Origin: Thiorhodovibrio winogradskyi
Lineage (GTDB): Bacteria > Pseudomonadota > Gammaproteobacteria > Chromatiales > Chromatiaceae
DNA length: 64,000 bases
Direction of reading: 5' to 3'
NCBI RefSeq assembly: GCF_036208045.1
Contig: NZ_CP121472.1
Location: 2,181,531 to 2,245,530 of the forward strand
Positions 50,701-59,579 of this stretch are shown here, piece by piece. The notes below the pieces were generated by a model. That model had not been told where the DNA came from. It worked only from the letters and a program-made list of their open reading frames with translations, and ran no database searches. The stretch's first letter is position 1, and each line of letters begins with the position of its first letter. Both the position numbers and the translations under genes were made by a program.

Positions 50701-52197
50701 TCAGGGCGTGGTTTCCAGTCGCCATTGCTCGTTGGTGATTTTGTCATCAAGGCGCAGTTGCCAAGTATCGGTATCCTTGGCATGCGTCAGGCGTAGCACG
50801 CTCATGGGCAATAACCCAAGCATCCAACGATTATCGGCTGATCGCAGCAGCCCGCCTTGGATAGGAAGGTCGCTGTCGAGTAGACGTCTGGTATCGCCGT
50901 CGGCATGGAAGGCGATTCGTGGCGCGGCGGCCATGATGATCGCCTCGGTGGCGGTGGGGTTCTCCGGCGCCCTCAGGGAGAAATGAAGCGAGACGCCATA
51001 GAACAGATAATGGCGCTGACGCATAGTGAGGTTGCTGTCGACAGGTTCGGCGGCGCTGTGCCGGATTGTTTCGATGAGATCGAACGGGCGGTTGACGCTG
51101 AGAAGGGCGCTTGGCTTGGGGTGATTGCTGACTGGTCTCACGCCCCAATAGGGCGACATTCCATCGAGTTTCCAGCCGGCATCGACACTGACCAAACGCT
51201 CGCGCAGGGGGATGCGCTCGGAGGCGATCTCGATCCGCACGTTTTGGATCTCAACCCGAGCGGGCATGTCAGCCGGTTTGATGCCAAGCCTTTGCCAAGC
51301 CGCTCTTAGCTGCTCATCCTCGGGAACATCCGCGTCGTCGCTTATTGCCACCACCATGGCTTCATAGCTGTCTGGCGTGAAACTGAGCGGCAGAAACTCC
51401 TCGCTGTGCATCAGCGGTAACCAGGTCTTGAGAACGAATTGGCCAGTTTGCCCTGGTGCCAAGGCGAATTTGGCGCGTCCGTCATCTTGGATGCGCTGGT
51501 GGATTGCCTCGACCTCGGTTTGCGATGTATTGGCCGCGGTCGTGGCTTGTGTTGCTCGCGGATGTTCGAAACCGGGCGATGCGCTATCCACGCTGGGAGC
51601 GGGTGTTTGGTTGTTGAGAAACGCGAGCATCTGCCAGATTGCCAGCCCCGGTAAGCCGACGATCAGAAGCGTGAAGAAGGCGAGTCGGGCGCCACGCCAA
51701 TCCGGCTGACGACGCCCGGTTCGCCCTGGTTGCTGGGTCAGGGGCGCCAGTGGTCCCTGTTGCGTTGGCAGTTCCAAGCGCGGCATTGCCTGGGCGGCGG
51801 CCGCGAATTTGGTTGGGATGACGCCGCATTTGGGGCATTCCCCCTGACCCTCGAAGCCGGTTAGCAGCGGATCATCCTCATGGGTGGCCGCGTAGCCGCA
51901 TTTCGGACAGCGCTTGAGAATCGGGCGCTCAGGGGGTGGGGGTGTATTGGGCGCGGGCGAGTTCGGCAGGGGTGGCTCGGTGCGACAGACGGCGCCGGCG
52001 GCGCGAATGGCATCGCGCAGTTTGCGCGCCTTGGCAGCGCTGCTGTCCTTGCTCAGGGTGACGGGCGCGGAATCCAAGAGTTGTCGCACCCGGGCCGGAT
52101 CCTGACGAAAGATGGCGGCGAGGCGCTCGCGCACCGCGGCCGGATCCTGGCCGGGTTTGATGCCAGAGAGTATGACCTTGTGCGGTATGTCGGCCAT
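50701..52197 (-). CDS. Zinc-ribbon, single-pass membrane protein of unknown function
   Basis: A 498-residue protein. The N-terminal 70 residues (HKVILSGIKPGQDPAAVRER, then RKLRDAIRAAGAVCRTEP) look like a small alpha/beta domain. Two CxxC pairs form a zinc ribbon (RCPKCGYAATHEDD, ECPKCGVIPTKF). A Pro/Gln-rich linker leads to one membrane helix (LAFFTLLIVGLPGLAIWQML), and the remaining 300 residues would then be periplasmic and contain beta-rich segments (VRIEIASERIPLRERLVSVD). I do not recognise a named family for the whole protein. Convergent with dmeF. Confidence 0.6.
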   Translation of the reverse strand: MADIPHKVILSGIKPGQDPAAVRERLAAIFRQDPARVRQLLDSAPVTLSKDSSAAKARKLRDAIRAAGAVCRTEPPLPNSPAPNTPPPPERPILKRCPKCGYAATHEDDPLLTGFEGQGECPKCGVIPTKFAAAAQAMPRLELPTQQGPLAPLTQQPGRTGRRQPDWRGARLAFFTLLIVGLPGLAIWQMLAFLNNQTPAPSVDSASPGFEHPRATQATTAANTSQTEVEAIHQRIQDDGRAKFALAPGQTGQFVLKTWLPLMHSEEFLPLSFTPDSYEAMVVAISDDADVPEDEQLRAAWQRLGIKPADMPARVEIQNVRIEIASERIPLRERLVSVDAGWKLDGMSPYWGVRPVSNHPKPSALLSVNRPFDLIETIRHSAAEPVDSNLTMRQRHYLFYGVSLHFSLRAPENPTATEAIIMAAAPRIAFHADGDTRRLLDSDLPIQGGLLRSADNRWMLGLLPMSVLRLTHAKDTDTWQLRLDDKITNEQWRLETTP

Positions 52198-52450
52198 GAC
52201 GGGTTGTTTTAGTGCAAGTTACAAAGGAAGCCAAGGTAACAAAGCGGAGATCGAGTATCGAAATGATAAACCAAGTTGACTGGAACTCAAGGCGGTGAAG
52301 CCAGCCATCCGCGGCCCCCTCCCGCCGAACGTAGGTTGGCGCGCTCGTTGCAGCCGTGGCTGATACCGCCGCCCCGGCGGGCGATGAAGGCGTCGATGCC
52401 TGTGTCGTGGAGCATCTTCGACTCCGACGAACACTATGACGGCGTTGATT
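52198..52450. other. Gap between antiporter and zinc-ribbon genes, with a possible gene remnant
   Basis: On the minus strand a short frame reads MLHDTGIDAFIARRGGGISH and ends WLASPP at about 52290; it has no full-length homologue I can name and is too short for a domain. Otherwise nothing is recognised here. Confidence 0.3.
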
Positions 52451-54355
52451 TTACAGTTGTGGTTTGATGTCGGCATCCGCATCCGCATCCGCATCCGCAT
52501 CCGCATCCGCATCCGCATCCGCATCCGCATCCGCATCCGCATCCGCATCCGCATCCGCATCCGGCTCCGGGCCGATGAGCCCAACGATCTTCCAGCCTGA
52601 AGCCGGCCTGAGTTGACCGCCGCCGTCGAAGGGGCGGATGTGACCCTGGGTATCCAGCGCAAAGAGCGCGATCAGCCGCGTGCCATGCTGGGCACGATAG
52701 TCTTCCCAATCAAATTCCTCGCTCAGGCGGGTGATGCGGATCTCGGCGCCGCGCGCCAGCAGACTGGCGATCTTGGCGTAGGTCGCCTGGGGGCCGAACA
52801 GGGTGTTGTCCTGGCGGTGGCGGCGGCGGATCTCCGCTGGCAGGCGCGGATCACGCTCGCCCGGCGGCAGCCGATAGACCTTGTTGCGCCCGAAGACCTT
52901 GCCCAGCTCTAGGCTGACCAGGGTGTTGAGATCGGTGCGTGGGGAGAGCGCGAACAGTTGCCCCAGCCCGGTGAGTTCCAGGTGCAGTTCGGCATGTTCC
53001 GAGGTCGGATTGCCGTAATAGCTCGGCAGGCCACGCAGCCGCGCTTCGGCGACGTGATCCCAATTGGGATCGGCCAGCATCACCGGGATTTCCAAGCGCT
53101 GGAGCGCCGCGCCAATGGCGCGCGCGACCGGATTGGCGCCGACGATCAACACCCCGCGTGGTGGCGGCTCGCGCACCTGTAGATACTTGGCCAGCGGCTT
53201 GGCGGTCAGGCTCTGCACAATCACGGTGAACATAATCACCAGAAAGGTCAGGGGCACCAGCGCCTCGGCGCCGGCATGGCCGGCCTCCTCCAGACGCAGC
53301 GCGAACAGCGCCGAGACCGCGGCGGCGACAATCCCGCGCGGCGCGATCCAGGCCAGCAGGCCACGTTCGCGCCAGCTCAGGGAGCTGCCCAGGGTGCTGA
53401 CCAGCACCGCCAGCGGTCGGCCAAGCAACTGCATGCCCAGCAGCAAGAACACCACCCCCCAGCCAAGCGCCAGAATGGCCGCGGGTTCCAGGCGCGCGGC
53501 CAGCAGCACGAATAGCCCGGAGATCAGCATCAGACTCAGGGTTTCCTTAAACGGCAGAATGTCATCCAGGGGCACCCGGGGCATGTTCGCCAGCCAGATC
53601 CCCATCACCGTCACCGCCAGCAGGCCGGACTCGCTGTGTAACTGGTTGGCCAGATAGAACACCGTGATCGCCGCCACCAGGGCGCCGAGACTGTGCAGAT
53701 AGGCCGGCAGCCAATAATTGCGCAGTACCAGCCCGGTCAGCCAGCCGGCCAGGGCGCCGATGGCCACCCCCTCGACCAGCAGCAGCGCGAAGGTCAGCAG
53801 CGAGGCGCCGATGCTGCCGGCATCCCCGGCCTTGAGTAGAAACTCGAACACCAGCACTGCCATGAGCGCGCCGATGGGGTCGATGACAGTGCCCTCCCAG
53901 CGCAGCACCCGAGCAACCCGCTGGGTCGGGCGCACCGTGCGCAGCAGGGGGCCGATCACCGTCGGGCCGGTCACCACGGTGATGGCGCCAAAGAGCACCG
54001 CGATCGGCGGTGATAAATCAGTAAACTGCCAGGTCAGCGCTGTGGTGCTGGCCCAGGTGATCAGCACCCCCAGCGTCAGCAGGCGTCGCACCGGCGCTTT
54101 GAGTCCGCGCAGCTCGTGCAGGCGCAGGGTCAGGCCGCCCTCGAACAGAATGACCGCCACCGCCAGGGAAATGATGGGAAACAGCAGTTCGCCGAACAGG
54201 GCATCGGGATTCAGCCAGCCGGTCAGCGGACCGACCAGGATACCGGCGAGCAGCAAAAAAACAATCGCCGGCAGGCGTACCTGCCAGGCCAACCACTGCG
54301 CGGCGAGCGAGAGGGCGCCGACGCCAACCAGCAGACCAGCGGTGGGTTGTGACAT
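52451..54355 (-). CDS. CPA1-type sodium (cation):proton antiporter with TrkA-N domain and Asp-Ala repeat tail
   Basis: A 634-residue membrane protein. About twelve helices; antiporter motifs include LFEGGLTLRLHELRGLKAPV, TVVTGPTVIGPLLRTVRPTQ, LRWEGTVIDPIGALMAVLVF and APRGIVAAAVSALFALR. After residue 400 a nucleotide-binding TrkA-N domain begins (RGVLIVGANPVARAIGAALQ), as in NhaP-like exchangers gated by NAD(H). The extreme C-terminus is a run of alternating Asp-Ala coded by 15 GCATCC hexamers, ending IKPQL. The tail is not part of the family and is strongly acidic. It probably exports Na+ or K+ in exchange for protons. Confidence 0.88.
   Translation of the reverse strand: MSQPTAGLLVGVGALSLAAQWLAWQVRLPAIVFLLLAGILVGPLTGWLNPDALFGELLFPIISLAVAVILFEGGLTLRLHELRGLKAPVRRLLTLGVLITWASTTALTWQFTDLSPPIAVLFGAITVVTGPTVIGPLLRTVRPTQRVARVLRWEGTVIDPIGALMAVLVFEFLLKAGDAGSIGASLLTFALLLVEGVAIGALAGWLTGLVLRNYWLPAYLHSLGALVAAITVFYLANQLHSESGLLAVTVMGIWLANMPRVPLDDILPFKETLSLMLISGLFVLLAARLEPAAILALGWGVVFLLLGMQLLGRPLAVLVSTLGSSLSWRERGLLAWIAPRGIVAAAVSALFALRLEEAGHAGAEALVPLTFLVIMFTVIVQSLTAKPLAKYLQVREPPPRGVLIVGANPVARAIGAALQRLEIPVMLADPNWDHVAEARLRGLPSYYGNPTSEHAELHLELTGLGQLFALSPRTDLNTLVSLELGKVFGRNKVYRLPPGERDPRLPAEIRRRHRQDNTLFGPQATYAKIASLLARGAEIRITRLSEEFDWEDYRAQHGTRLIALFALDTQGHIRPFDGGGQLRPASGWKIVGLIGPEPDADADADADADADADADADADADADADADADIKPQL
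52473..52562. repeat. Perfect 15-unit GCATCC hexanucleotide repeat in the antiporter 3' end
   Basis: Exactly 90 bases, 15 identical units, reading GGATGC on the coding strand and translating to Asp-Ala repeats. Since the unit is six bases, slippage changes tail length by two residues per unit and keeps the frame. Perfect identity of all units indicates recent expansion or active homogenisation. Confidence 0.95.
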
Positions 54356-54438
54356 GCACAGGTGCCTTTGGGGTGACGATGCAGCCTATAGTATCGAGTG
54401 TGCGTACCCGGATCGGCAAGCGGCAGCCAACACCACAG

Positions 54439-54519
54439 CAATTCCAAATTTGGGTGTTTCATCTGGTCTACTGAGAACCGGGCCAATAAACGGGCGCTGG
54501 AAAACGATATTTGGAATTG
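54439..54519. repeat. MITE-like dispersed repeat, copy 3 (81 bp, internally deleted)
   Basis: Starts CAATTCCAAATTTGGGTGT and ends ATATTTGGAATTG; the inverted ends extend outward to CACAGCAATTCC / GGAATTGTTGTG with one mismatch. It shares GTTTCATCTGGT, GAACCGGGCCAA and GCTGGAAAACGA with copy 2 but lacks the 45-base central hairpin segment. It lies between the antiporter and the secreted-protein gene, disrupting neither. Confidence 0.75.
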
Positions 54520-54614
54520 TTGTGCTTTCAAGCTTTACAAGCCTTGGGTTTTTTGTATCCTGTACGCGGCTGAAGTACCACTGCCATGCGTGATCACGAA
54601 AAAGAGGGAAAATC

Positions 54615-55196
54615 ATGAGACTATTGATTGTTCTACTTGCCATCATCCCGGTTTTTGCTTTCGGTGCTGGCGGAGGTGAAAGCGCACCGATAACGACAGC
54701 CGCCAATGATTCTGCGGAGCACGGGGGGAAGGCAGCTTCTGAGTCCAACAGCGGCATTCTTCTTCCCGACGGATGGGCAATCGACGACGCCATCTCCGCG
54801 GAGGATGTCGAAGCGGTCATGAAAACAACCGGCTTTGCCGTTTTTCCTGAAGCCGCCAGCAGTAAGTCTAAAGGAAGACCCATTGGCAGCTACAACCTGG
54901 GTGGCGTCCCCTATAGCAAAGTGCGTTTTGAAGCCAATGTTTCCGACGGCCAGGAAGCATACGAGAGAGCTGTCGGCTTTATTACCGATGCAACCGAGAT
55001 CGAAGGCCCGAGATGGGATGTTGCTTTGATGGGCAACGCCAAGTTAGGAGACAAAACCGAGACTCGAATGCTCATTCGCAAGGGTGATCATTTCTTCATG
55101 ATTTCTTGGGTTCCCGAGGTATTCCCGGAGCTCGACCCCAAAGAAACCAATATTAAGCTTGCCGAGCTTCTGATCTCAAAGCTTTACGGTCAATAG
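54615..55196 (+). CDS. Small secreted protein of unknown function
   Basis: A 193-residue protein with a clear signal peptide (MRLLIVLLAIIPVFAFGAGG, cleavage near residue 18). The mature part starts with a polar linker and then a compact domain (DGWAIDDAISAEDVEAVMKT, GVPYSKVRFEANVSDGQEAY, RMLIRKGDHFFMISWVPEVF). There is no cysteine and no lipobox. Codon use is less GC-biased than its neighbours, which hints at acquisition. I do not recognise a family. AGAGGGA precedes the ATG at 54615. Confidence 0.65.
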   Translation: MRLLIVLLAIIPVFAFGAGGGESAPITTAANDSAEHGGKAASESNSGILLPDGWAIDDAISAEDVEAVMKTTGFAVFPEAASSKSKGRPIGSYNLGGVPYSKVRFEANVSDGQEAYERAVGFITDATEIEGPRWDVALMGNAKLGDKTETRMLIRKGDHFFMISWVPEVFPELDPKETNIKLAELLISKLYGQ

Positions 55197-55210
55197 CCTA
55201 CCCAGCTTGA

Positions 55211-55269
55211 CTCGTTCCCACGCTCCAGCGTGTGAATGTAGGGCGGCCGCTTCGGCGGCCCGAATCACC
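55211..55269. repeat. Double-hairpin intergenic repeat, copy A
   Basis: CTCGTTCCCACGCTCCAGCG followed by TGTGAATGTAGGGCGGCCGC and TTCGGCGGCCCGAATCACC. It has two hairpins, TTCCCACGCT-CC-AGCGTGTGAA (imperfect) and GGCCGC-TTCG-GCGGCC. It matches copy B at 59477-59535 across its length. It lies 14 bases after a stop codon, between convergent genes, where it could act as a transcription barrier. Confidence 0.75.
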
Positions 55270-55446
55270 TCGGCACGCAGCTGCATTCGCTGGGCACTCG
55301 TGGATCTGTCCCTGGGTGCGGGTTCGGCTCAACCCCAATCCCAATCTCTGGGGACTGACGACTTAACGCACGCGGCGGGCGGGAGCGGGCCAGAGGCCGG
55401 ATCAGCCTCCTTGATGGCATCTGGCCCGGTGAGCAGACCCGGTGCT

Positions 55447-57102
55447 TCAGACCTTGAACCGACCAACCAGGTTTTGCAGTTCCGCCGCCAGCCTGGAGAG
55501 TTCATCGCTGGCTGTTGCAATCTGATGGGATCCGGACGCGGTCTGCTCCACGGCCAGCGCGATATTGCTAATGTTTTGGTTGATTTCCTCGGTCACGGCG
55601 GACTGCTGCTCGGCGGCACTGGCGATCTGGGCATTCATGTCGCTGATATTATTGATGGCGTTGCTGATGGCCTGGAGCGACTCGCCGGCCTTGATCGCCT
55701 GAGCCATACTTAGCCCAGCCTTGCCGCGCCCTTTTTCCATCACCTTCACGGCGCTGGATGTTCCGCTTTGCAAGCGTTCGATGGTGGCCTGTATCTCGGT
55801 GGTGGAAGACTGTGTACGGCCGGCCAGGGTACGCACTTCATCCGCGACCACGGCAAAGCCGCGGCCCTGATCGCCGGCGCGGGCGGCCTCGATGGCGGCA
55901 TTCAGGGCCAGCAGGTTGGTTTGTTCGGCAATGCCGCGAATGACGTCCAGCACCTTGCCGATGTTTTCACTGTCTCCGTGCAGTTCTGTCATCACCTGAG
56001 AGGCATTGTGCACTTCCTGCGCCAGGGCATCGATGGTACGGATGGTGTTCCGCACCACTGTCTCGCCCGTGGTCGCTTCCCCATGGGTGGTGACGGCCGC
56101 GCGCGCCGCTTCAGACGCATTGCGAGCGATCTCCTGCACGGTCGCGGCCATTTGGTTCATGGCGGTGGCGACTTGATCAGTTTCGGAATGTTCGCGGCGC
56201 ACCTGCTCACGAGTTTCTTCCGTGGTGCTGGACAGCTGCGTCGCGGCCGTCGCGAGTTGACCGGACGCGGCGCCGACCTGGCGAATGAGTTCGCGGTTAT
56301 TGCCGACAAAGGTATTGAATGCCGCGGCCAGGGTGGCGAGTTCATTGCGACCCCGCACCTCGAGTTGTCGGGTCAGATCACCCTCGCCGGCGGCAATCTC
56401 GTGCAAGGCTTCCGACAGCAGAGTGATCGGCTTGACGATGATTCGGGCCAGCCAGACCGCGACGCCTACCCCGACCGCGATCAGCACCAGGATACTGATG
56501 ACCAAGGTGGTTAACATCTGATTGACGCCTTGGCCGACGATGCCATCGATTACCTGGCGCGGAATGCCAAGGAATAGGATGCCAATGACCTGATTGGAGG
56601 CGCTCTTGATTGGCTCATAGACGGTGAGATGCGATATCCCGAGGATGTTCGCTTCACCGATATAGCGTTGCCCAGACGAGACGGGGGCAAAGGCAGAACT
56701 GTCCTGTCCGAGTTGGGTGCCCACGGCACGACGCCCATTGGGCAAAAGGATATTGGTGGTGACCCGGGTGAAATCGCGGCCATCGCGCACAAAAACGGTC
56801 GCCAGCACGCCGAGTTCCCGGTTGAGCTTGTCCACGACCTCGAATCGATCATTGATTGGCCGGCCCTCGGCATCGACCAGTTTGCCGTCCACTAGTTGCA
56901 GAGTGCCCCATTCATCGGCGACAGTGTTGCTGGCGGACCAGATGTCTCCCTCAATCTTCATTTTCAGGGTATGGTCCACCAAGGCATGCCCCATGCGACG
57001 GGCGCCCTGGCTGGAGATTAGTAGAGCGGCGATGCCAATGAGCATCAGAAGCAGAACGATAATGCCGATGAGTCTGGCGCGAATGGTCAGGTTATTCCAC
57101 AT
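55447..57102 (-). CDS. Methyl-accepting chemotaxis protein with periplasmic Cache domain
   Basis: A 551-residue chemoreceptor. First membrane helix [20 protein letters not shown]; periplasmic single-Cache-like domain with [20 protein letters not shown] and [20 protein letters not shown]; second helix [24 protein letters not shown] ([20 protein letters not shown]); signalling tip [20 protein letters not shown] and [20 protein letters not shown]. It detects an unknown ligand and controls CheA. The start at 57102 ([10 protein letters not shown]) is preferred over an in-frame Met at 57144. The histidine-kinase gene lies upstream in the same direction. Confidence 0.93.
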   Translation of the reverse strand: MWNNLTIRARLIGIIVLLLMLIGIAALLISSQGARRMGHALVDHTLKMKIEGDIWSASNTVADEWGTLQLVDGKLVDAEGRPINDRFEVVDKLNRELGVLATVFVRDGRDFTRVTTNILLPNGRRAVGTQLGQDSSAFAPVSSGQRYIGEANILGISHLTVYEPIKSASNQVIGILFLGIPRQVIDGIVGQGVNQMLTTLVISILVLIAVGVGVAVWLARIIVKPITLLSEALHEIAAGEGDLTRQLEVRGRNELATLAAAFNTFVGNNRELIRQVGAASGQLATAATQLSSTTEETREQVRREHSETDQVATAMNQMAATVQEIARNASEAARAAVTTHGEATTGETVVRNTIRTIDALAQEVHNASQVMTELHGDSENIGKVLDVIRGIAEQTNLLALNAAIEAARAGDQGRGFAVVADEVRTLAGRTQSSTTEIQATIERLQSGTSSAVKVMEKGRGKAGLSMAQAIKAGESLQAISNAINNISDMNAQIASAAEQQSAVTEEINQNISNIALAVEQTASGSHQIATASDELSRLAAELQNLVGRFKV

Positions 57103-57186
57103 GCGTTTGTCTCTCCTCGGTGAGATGGAAGACAGCTGACTCAAGCCTGGAACGCTGGTCTCCCATTATCAGGGATTGCCTGTCGG

Positions 57187-59241
57187 TCAGGGCCGTGCTG
57201 GCGCGATGCCCACCGCGATGTTGAAGTGGACCTTGGTTCCCTTTCCCGGTTTGCTTTCGATGTCCACATATCCGTCCATCATATCGGCTAGTCGTTTAAC
57301 AATGGATAGGCCCAGGCCGGTGCCCTGGAAGCGACGCTTGGTGGAGCCATCAAGCTGCGTGAAGGGCTCAAACAGGTATTGGAGCATGTCCTCGGGGATG
57401 CCAATGCCGGTGTCGGTGACCATGATTTCCAGGCGGATTCGTTCGTTATCGATTGGCTCCAGAGCGCGAACATCGACCCGGACCTCCCCCTGCTCGGTGA
57501 ACTTGACGGCATTGCCGACCAAATTAAACAGGGCTTGGCGCAGTCGCGCCGCGTCGCCGATTAAGGTGCGCGGAATGCTGGGCTCGATGCTGGAATGCAG
57601 AGCGAGCCCCTTGGATGCGGCTTGGTGGGCGAAGGTCTCGATAACGGATCCTAGCTGGGAATAAAGGTCAAAAGCAGCCTTCTCTATGGTCACCTTGCCG
57701 GCTTCGATCATCGAGAAGCTGAGGACATCGTCGATTACCCCGAGCAGCCGTTGGGAGGACGCCATCGCCAGTTCGGCGCATTCGGCTACCTCATGCTGGG
57801 CTAGTTCCGAGGTGCTCAGCAGTTGGAGCGCGCCCTGGACGCCGTTCAGCGGGGTGCGAAGCTCATGGCTCATGTTGGCGAGAAACTCGGACTTGGCCTG
57901 GTTGGCGGCTTCGGCCTGCTCCTTGGCCTGGAGCAATTCCAAGTGGGCCTGCTTGAGCGGTGTGAGATCCAGGATCTGGATCACCGAGTAGAGAAGCCTG
58001 CCAGATGGCTCGCGGATTGCCGAGATGGTCAGAAATCCCCAGCGGATCTGGCCGTCCTTGCACTGGTAGCGTTTCTGCAGCTCGTAGCCGTCTTCATTCT
58101 CCTTGAGGTATTGACGATAGCGCCGCCTGGTCTTCTCGCGGTCTTGGTGGTGGGTGATGTCCTCGCAGGTCATGCGCAGGAGTTCTTGCCGGCTGTATCC
58201 GGTGAGTTCGCAGACCTTGTGATTGACCTTTAGAAAGTGGGCGTCCGGGCTGATGGTGGCGGTGGCGACACCGCTCTTGTGGAAAATCTGGGAGAAACAC
58301 GCATTGCTTTCCCTGTGGGCCTGCTCGGCCATTTTGCGCGAAGTGATATCGCTGACGATACCCTCGATGGCGACGCATCGACCATCAGCGTCTTGGATCA
58401 GAACGTTATGCTGGGAGAGCCACCGCTGTTGGCCGGACTTGGTCAGTATTCGGTACTCATACTTGGGCTCTACCTGGCCCTGAAGAAGCTTGGACCATTC
58501 CTGTTCAAAATAGTCCCGATCATCAGGATGAATGATGTCCCGGATCAACAGCGGTGAGGCTAGAATCTCATCGGTTGTGTGGCCGATAATAATTTCGGCG
58601 GCCGGGTTGACGAATTCATACTGACCAGATGGCAAGGACATGCGGTAGATCATGTCCGGCGCATTGTCAACAAGGCGGCGATAGCGCGCCTCGCTCTCCC
58701 GCAGTTTGTCATCGGCCAGCATTCGCTCGGTGACATCGCGGCACTGGGTCGCCACATGCTTGATCTGGCCGTATCTATCGCGCAGCGGATAGTAGTTGGA
58801 GTCGATGTGCCGGCGACCCAGGGCGGGAAACTCGAACCAGCTGGAAAACCTGACGATTTCCCCGGCCAGGCAGCGGTCGATCTGGGTCTTGATCAGCGCG
58901 GAAAAGACGTCCTCTCCAAAGAGTTCGCCCATGGATCGGCCAACCAGCTGTCCGGAAGACGCGCCCCAGAAGCGCTCGCAGGTGAGGTTGGCGATCTGGT
59001 AGGTGTAGCTTGTGTCCACCACGGCCATGGCATCCATGGTGATCTGGGCCAGCGCGTCGCACCACAAAAAGTCCTCGGTCTGGGACCAACGGCTGCAAGA
59101 CTCAAGTGCGGCATTGCGTCGGCGTAGCCAATCCAGCTCCGCGACAAGCTTCTGTTGGGGCTCGTGTGGATTCTTGACATGGCTTTGGTGGTCACTGGTG
59201 CCGGGAATCGTGCCTGGAGGTGGAAAATCACTGTTCGACAT
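57187..59241 (-). CDS. Three-PAS sensor histidine kinase
   Basis: A 684-residue protein without clear membrane helices. Three PAS domains follow one another: about residues 60-180 (ITMDAMAVVDTSYTYQIANL), 190-310 (LVDNAPDMIYRMSLPSGQYE) and 315-430 (IFHKSGVATATISPDAHFLK), with PAC segments. The HisKA box is NMSHELRTPLNGVQGALQLL with the phosphorylated His near residue 457. ATP-binding motifs are NLVGNAVKFTEQGEV, VTDTGIGIPEDMLQYLFEPF and GTGLGLSIVKRLADMM. No receiver domain is attached and no response regulator is adjacent, so its partner is unknown. MSNSDF at 59241 is the likely start; 59268 is possible. Confidence 0.92.
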   Translation of the reverse strand: MSNSDFPPPGTIPGTSDHQSHVKNPHEPQQKLVAELDWLRRRNAALESCSRWSQTEDFLWCDALAQITMDAMAVVDTSYTYQIANLTCERFWGASSGQLVGRSMGELFGEDVFSALIKTQIDRCLAGEIVRFSSWFEFPALGRRHIDSNYYPLRDRYGQIKHVATQCRDVTERMLADDKLRESEARYRRLVDNAPDMIYRMSLPSGQYEFVNPAAEIIIGHTTDEILASPLLIRDIIHPDDRDYFEQEWSKLLQGQVEPKYEYRILTKSGQQRWLSQHNVLIQDADGRCVAIEGIVSDITSRKMAEQAHRESNACFSQIFHKSGVATATISPDAHFLKVNHKVCELTGYSRQELLRMTCEDITHHQDREKTRRRYRQYLKENEDGYELQKRYQCKDGQIRWGFLTISAIREPSGRLLYSVIQILDLTPLKQAHLELLQAKEQAEAANQAKSEFLANMSHELRTPLNGVQGALQLLSTSELAQHEVAECAELAMASSQRLLGVIDDVLSFSMIEAGKVTIEKAAFDLYSQLGSVIETFAHQAASKGLALHSSIEPSIPRTLIGDAARLRQALFNLVGNAVKFTEQGEVRVDVRALEPIDNERIRLEIMVTDTGIGIPEDMLQYLFEPFTQLDGSTKRRFQGTGLGLSIVKRLADMMDGYVDIESKPGKGTKVHFNIAVGIAPARP

Positions 59242-59579
59242 TGGATGGGCTCCGATAATGAATGCCAAGCTGGTGTGTGTGGCGAGTTCTATCGCTTTGT
59301 CACGGGAACATCCAACATCGGTGACCTGTTACGTCCTTGCCTCTGCCATTGAATAAGCATAGGTCAACTTGGGCAGGTTATCCTCGGAGCTTCCTGATTG
59401 CAACCGATTATCGAATCCATAGAGGCAGCGAAGGAACCCCTCTGTTGATCCTTCGGTTGTTGTCGATCTTCACTCACTCGTTCTCACGCTCCAGCGTGGG
59501 AATGCAGAGCGGCCGCTCCAGCGGCCCGAATCACCATGGGACGCTGGAGCCTGGGAGCCATGAGGAATCCATGCCATCC
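59242..59579. other. Intergenic stretch with repeat copy B
   Basis: Between the ABC permease stop and the histidine-kinase start. It contains the double-hairpin repeat at 59477-59535 and otherwise no gene that I can recognise. The promoter of the histidine kinase should lie here on the minus strand. Confidence 0.4.
59477..59535. repeat. Double-hairpin intergenic repeat, copy B
   Basis: CTCGTTCTCACGCTCCAGCG then TGGGAATGCAGAGCGGCCGC and TCCAGCGGCCCGAATCACC. It aligns with copy A at 55211-55269 with a few substitutions that mostly keep the two hairpins. This type of repeat is frequent between genes in several gammaproteobacterial genomes. Confidence 0.75.

Noticed and set aside
52473-52562. 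CRISPR array or phase-variable contingency repeat
   Set aside because: Units are six bases without spacers, and the unit is a multiple of three, so no on/off frame switching is expected.
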